A DNA stretch of 64,000 bases from Gigaspora rosea (taxonomy: Eukaryota > Glomeromycota > Glomeromycetes > Diversisporales > Gigasporaceae). The notes beneath the pieces are model-generated. The model was not told where the DNA came from. It saw only the letters and a program-made list of their open reading frames with translations, and did not search any database. Positions 59,401 to 64,000 of the stretch are shown here, piece after piece. The DNA lies in NCBI GenBank assembly GCA_003550325.1, contig QKWP01001892.1, positions 23,907 through 87,906 on the forward strand, in the 5' to 3' direction. Position numbers and translations under genes: made by a program. Position 1 is the first letter of the stretch, and the number at the start of each line of letters is the position of its first letter.

Positions 59401-60970
59401 TATAATTGTATGAAATGGAGACTATAGATACATGTATTAGATTATAGATAAAAATACTTATAGGAATAAATGCATTTAGCACCTGCCTGTTGTCATGTGT
59501 AACAGGTTGAATGCATTGCACTATAGTATGGGCTCAAACTTGTTGCTATTGTTATATGAACTGAGTTAAATATGCTATACTATAGCATGGGCTTGAACTC
59601 ATTAATATTTTTATGTGAACAAAGTTGAATGTGCTACACTATAGCATGGGCTTGAACTTGTTGATATTGTTTTGTGAACTGAGTTGAATGCACTGCACTA
59701 TAGCATGGGCTCAAACTCTTTGATGTTGTCAGGTGTACAAGTTGAATATGCTGCACCATAGTATGAGCTCGAACTTGCTGTTATAAAATTGATATTGTAT
59801 GTAATGAGTTGAATATGCTGCACCATAAGCGTGGACTTGGGCTCACTATTAAAAAAAAAAAGGATGCACTATACCTTAGCATTGAATTATACTTGGTCAC
59901 ATGACATATCACATGTATATAAAGTTGTTGTAAGCACAGTATATGTAGAGTTTTTATGAGCACAGTATGTAATAATAGAAGAGAAAAGTAATAAAGAGGA
60001 ACAGTACTCCTATTATGTATCTTCATAATCCCTAATAAAAAGAGTGTTTAATATGAAATCTAAGAAGAATAATAAAGGATAACAGTTTATCGGTATATAG
60101 AGTATAAAGGTAATAATATATGAGTATAGAGTACAAGTACCATTAAAAAAAAAGAAAAAAGGAAAAATAAGTAAATGCGCATGTTTGTATGAATAAAAAT
60201 AAGATATATGAATATACATGTTCATGTATAATATAGATGAGGGTATAAATAAGGAATATGGTTATATATGTTTGAATGTGTATATAAGCGAAGTGAGTGT
60301 ATATGCCCACTCATAGTATTTTTGGCCAATGTTCATATGCATGTATAAAATTAAGCAGGTGTGTATATCCACAATGCTTTAAAGGTTAAGGTTAAGAGTA
60401 ATAATATAAGTGGATAGTATATAGTATTGCCAGTTTTGAAAAAAAAAGAGAAGAAAGAAGCATATAAAGGTATGTTCTGGTATATATAGATTTATGCAAG
60501 TATATACACTCTAAACTGCTCTCAAATTAAGGGGTAACAGTAAATCTTTATTGAAAATGAGTATATTATTAAGCAAAAAAAAAGAGAAAAACCTAAAAGA
60601 ATGCACATGTTCAGGTAAGAGTATAATATGTTGCATAAATGCATATGTTTATCTGTGCATATAAGTAAGGTGGGCATTGACTAATAATGCCTGATGAACT
60701 TATATCAAAATAGTTGCATCAGGTGTCTATAGTGTGCACACTTATACTGCTCTCAAATTAAAGAGTAATATAGTTGCTGAGCAAAAAAAAAAAGATCAAA
60801 CAAATGAACGCAAGTGTATGTTTATATGTGTATAGTTATATACCCTACACTACACTCGAAATTAAAGAGCATTGGTATATAGGTTTATGAAACAGGTACA
60901 TTGTTGATCAAAAAAAATTGAAGAAAAAAAAAGAGAGAACAAATGTACAGATTTGTGTATAAATATGAAA
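58600..60970. repeat. satellite-like array, long version
   Basis: The 'ctctcaaatta' block recurs near 58776, 58936, 59093, 59296, 60519 and 60750 and again at 61604 beyond a MITE, each with an A-run and 'gcatgttcatgt'-type blocks. The period is irregular (about 150-230 bp). A different minisatellite interrupts it at 59495-59850. Confidence 0.7.
59495..59850. repeat. minisatellite, six ~58 bp units
   Basis: Units contain 'gagttgaatgcactgcacta', 'tagcatgggctcaaact' and 'ttgatattgttNtgtgaact'. About six imperfect copies. Confidence 0.85.
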
Positions 60971-61030
60971 AAGACCTGTGCAAGATATATTGTGTGTGCA
61001 TATAAATGAGGTGAGTGTGTTCATCCTATA

Positions 61031-61598
61031 CACGTTACTCTGGTTATATCGACATTCTCCAGCAATAGAAAAATTGTCGATATATCCAGAAGTCAGTTAA
61101 ATAAGCATCTCTATCTATACCGACATTATATTGATATTGCGCAGATATGTCGGCTTAGGCAGAGGTAAATTTTTTGTTTTCACCAAGCTTATACTAAGAA
61201 TAATAAACTTAGCAAAATGAATTTATTTTGGCTCAAAATGAATTTGTTTTATGTTTAGCATAAAATAAATTCATCATATATTTGTATAAAATGATAAATA
61301 AATTTATTTTATGCTTATTGTTTTATACTAAGCTTAGTATAAAGCAAATTTAAAAATTAATTTGATTGGTACACCTATAACGACAGTTGGTTTATAAAAA
61401 TTGTCACTATATCCGGCAATAAAAATTATCTTAAATAATTTTTTAATATTAAAATTGTCGGTATGTCGTTATGATCAATATCTTTTATAATTGTCGGTAT
61501 AACCAATGAATTTTTAACATTATAGATTTTTTTTGAAAAAAATGTCGATATAACCAGCTGTCAGTTAATTTGGCTGTTGGTATAATCAGAGTGACGTG
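61031..61598. mobile_element. Tc1/pogo-like MITE, TA TSD
   Basis: The left end cacgttactctggttatatc and the right end (complement cacgtcactctgattatacc) are inverted, with TA at 61029-61030 and 61599-61600. The interior repeats 'gtcgatataNcc' and 'aaattgtcggtat' boxes on both sides. It interrupts a satellite unit, whose 'ctctcaaattaaag' resumes right after it. Confidence 0.85.
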
Positions 61599-61821
61599 TA
61601 CCTCTCTCAAATTAAAGAGTAATGGTACAGAATGGGTGTACTGTTGATCAGAAAAAAAAAAGAAAAAGAGAAACAAACATACTGGTTCGTATAGGACAAT
61701 CAAGATAAATATTTAGTAGCTAAATTATCCAAAACAGATTAGTAAATCACAATATATTAACAGTATATTAGCAATATCATCTGCAAATTTTATATATAGA
61801 TATATATCGATTACTAACTGG

Positions 61822-62002
61822 TAAGATATATATCGATACCCATCACCCCTGCTGATTACTATCGATAGTGATAGTAATCGATATATATCGATATATCAAT
61901 TACTATCAATAGTGATAGTAATCGATATATATCGATATATCGATTACTATCACTATCGATAGTAAAAGGCAGGGGTGATGGGTATTGATATATATTGATA
62001 TA
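61822..62002. repeat. palindrome of atcgatatatatcgat type
   Basis: The left arm (gatacccatcacccctgctg, then tagtgatagtaatcgatata) pairs with the right arm (ggcaggggtgatgggtat). The interior is itself made of short self-complementary units. It may be a cruciform-forming MITE. Confidence 0.75.
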
Positions 62003-62064
62003 TCGATTATAATTGATAGTAATAGTAATCGATATATATCGATATATATCGGGTAGCAATCAAA

Positions 62065-62947
62065 TCGCTGACAATCACTTCACAGACATCAACCTATACT
62101 GACAATCATTTTACTGACAAGCTTTTTTTACTGACACAAAATTTGCCGATACTGGATTTACTGACAAGTTCCTTTTTACCGACAAGTTGATTTTACCGAC
62201 ACACACTTTACCGACAGTTATATTTACCGACAAAATCAACTTACTGACAAGCTCATTTTACCGAAAATAGAATATACCACAAGCTTATTCTACTGACAAT
62301 ACAATTCGTCAACAATACGATTTGCTGACAATACAATTGCTGACAATACAACTCGTTGACATATGAGACCACAGCAATGTAATAAACTACTAAGAATAAT
62401 TACGTATTATGCAATTTATTAATAATGACAATAAAAATTGCACATTTTATTAATGATGATAATAATAATTATTGTAACAGCTGATGCTGAAGTTATGACC
62501 TATTTTGATATAAAATTTTAAAATTTTCTTTGGATATTTTTTTCGTCTTTGTCTTAGGGTAGGGTTTGGGTATAGATTTATAGAGTATATATGGATTTTA
62601 GCAGAGCTTATAGTTTCAAATCGAGACTCTATAACTTCAGCATGCATCAACTGTGATATTTAAGGCATCTGGCGAATTGTTTGTCAGCGAATTGTTTATC
62701 AGTGAATTGTATTGTCGGTAGAATAATCTTGTCAGTAAATTCTATTTTCGGTAAAATGAACTTGTTGGTAAGTTGGTTTTGTCGGTAAAATTAACTGTTG
62801 GTGAAGTGTGTGTCGGTGAAATCAACGTGTCAGTGAAAACATGCTTGTCGGCAAATTGAGTGTAGCAAGTTATTTGTCAGTAAAAAAAGCTTGTTGGTAA
62901 AATGGTTGTCAGTGTGGTATTATGTCTGTAAAGTGATTGTTAGTGAA
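62065..62947. mobile_element. element with ~290 bp TIRs made of 'ttaccgaca' subrepeats
   Basis: The left arm (about 62065-62355) consists of imperfect 13-18 bp units such as ttttaccgacaagttg. The right arm (about 62660-62947) is its inverted copy unit by unit (cggtaaaatgaacttgttgg etc.). The spacer is about 300 bp without a gene; its minus-strand frame (62450-62650) has no recognisable content. The tips are gctgacaatcacttcacagaca / tgtctgtaaagtgattgttag. No target duplication could be fixed. Confidence 0.85.
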
Positions 62948-63223
62948 ATAATACGAATCCATATATATCAATATTAATCGATATATATCTGATATAATAT
63001 CAATTAATAATTATTATATTCACATAATCATGCTTTTTGAATATTTTACAGGTTTTCGCAAGTTTTGCAATTTAATTATAAATTTTTATTTATTTATTGT
63101 TATTATATAATATTTTAATTTATTAAATATACAATATTCACAAGTTTTCGCTATTTAATATAAATTTTTTTTTATTATATATTATATTTTAAATATTACT
63201 TACATATATTATATATCGGTTTT

Positions 63224-63573
63224 ACTAAATCACACCACTGGTGCTCAACACCACAATGATTTTCACCAATCAAATTTTATAAATGCAGTATAACGTAAAG
63301 ATCAGGTGTAATATAAAATTTTTGTTGTTTTGTTAATTTTTTAAAAAATACCTTCTAACTCAAAATTTTACCTATGAAACCACCTTTTTTTTAAAAAAAA
63401 ACCCCCTTGCGAAATTTTACTATATACTATGCCTCACCCTAACTCTAACTATTAACTCTAACTCAACATTTATCAACTTTAACTCTTGTTTATTTTTTTT
63501 TTGTTTATTTTTTTGATATTGATCTTCACATTACACCGCATACTGGTGTTGGGTACCAATGGTGCGATTTAGT
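63224..63573. mobile_element. MITE, TIR actaaatcacaccactggtg
   Basis: Left actaaatcacaccactggtg and right (complement actaaatcgcaccattggta) are inverted for about 30 bp. The interior blocks (ttctaactcaaaattttacc, cttgcgaaattttactatat, ctaactctaact) are shared with 37409-37732. Confidence 0.8.
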
Positions 63574-63589
63574 ACTACTGATATATATT

Positions 63590-64000
63590 ATTATAAAAAA
63601 ATAAAAAAAATAAATCCAAAAAAAAACGAAACCAAAAAAAATTAAAAAAATAAAAACAAAAAAAATAAACTATTATATTCTTTATATTCGCTTATATTCA
63701 CTTATATTCATTTATATTCGCTTATATTTGCTACTTCTTGCAAAGTGCCAGAAAGTTAGGTTGTTTTCTTGCAAAGTTCTGAAAGAAGTAAGGAATAAAT
63801 AAAATAAAATAAAAAAAATAAGTAAAAAAAACAAACAAAAAACAAAAAACAAAACCGAAAAAATAACAAAAAAAACAAACCTGAAAAAAAATAAACTATT
63901 ATATTTCGCTCATATTCGCTTATATTCGATTATATTCATTCATATTCGTGACTTCTTGCAAAGTACTAGAGATGTTAGAATTGGTGTTCTTGTAAAGTGC
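63590..64000. repeat. A-rich tandem repeat, ~235 bp unit, runs off the window
   Basis: Two units of an A-run, 'ataaactattatatt', a run of ttatattcgc/ttatattcac 10-mers, and 'cttcttgcaaagtNccaga'. The second unit continues past the window end. Confidence 0.8.

Overview
The window is AT-rich eukaryotic nuclear DNA. Its genes are split by short (about 60-90 bp) GT-AG introns, and it is packed with transposon relics. The style of the decayed hybrid histidine kinase, the LINE C-termini (zf-RVT and RNase H) and a large repeated transposase-like family fits an arbuscular mycorrhizal fungus (Glomeromycotina, Rhizophagus-like). That assignment is inference from family resemblance, not from a marker gene. 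Only one gene type looks intact: transaldolase, present twice (19761-21238 and 52914-54389), each with six exons and 355 residues.

Layout. 1-5300: repeat-derived, no gene. 5812-8114: SAMHD1/dNTPase-type HD gene broken by frameshifts. 8490-13600: a MITE, two tandem arrays and an LTR-like dispersed repeat. 13611-14771: element with about 100 bp terminal inverted repeats (TIRs) and a 9 bp target duplication. 14364-22560: first copy of a segmental duplication carrying transaldolase. 22834-28811: repeat family 'B' plus a 675 bp foldback element. 28812-37735: LINE relics and a dense series of MITEs. 38084-45430: a large decayed transposase-like gene split by a LINE stub, a complete 3.1 kb pogo-like transposon (itself hit by a MITE) and a 1.7 kb hAT-type element. 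46231-48331: a truncated, frameshifted hybrid histidine kinase. 48329-55640: second copy of the segmental duplication. 55663-61030: second copy of 'B' with satellite-like tails. 61031-64000: TIR elements, palindromes and an A-rich tandem repeat.

The main story is the layered history readable from target-site duplications and empty sites. The second duplication copy starts inside a transposon that is complete only at the first copy, and its left edge lies inside a receiver-domain exon of the histidine kinase. Copy 1 is therefore the likely source and copy 2 the derived insertion, which decapitated the kinase. A tract of about 1.1 kb over the 3' half of transaldolase reads as identical between copies while its flanks differ, which suggests gene conversion. 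Several insertions (49080-49304, 16934-17647, 23341-24015, 39085-42199, 43480-45183, 38353-38524, 32361-32392) can be removed on paper to restore an empty site. Apart from transaldolase and the remnants named here I see no functional pathway or operon-like organisation, and no RNA gene or CRISPR array. All comparisons between copies were made by eye.
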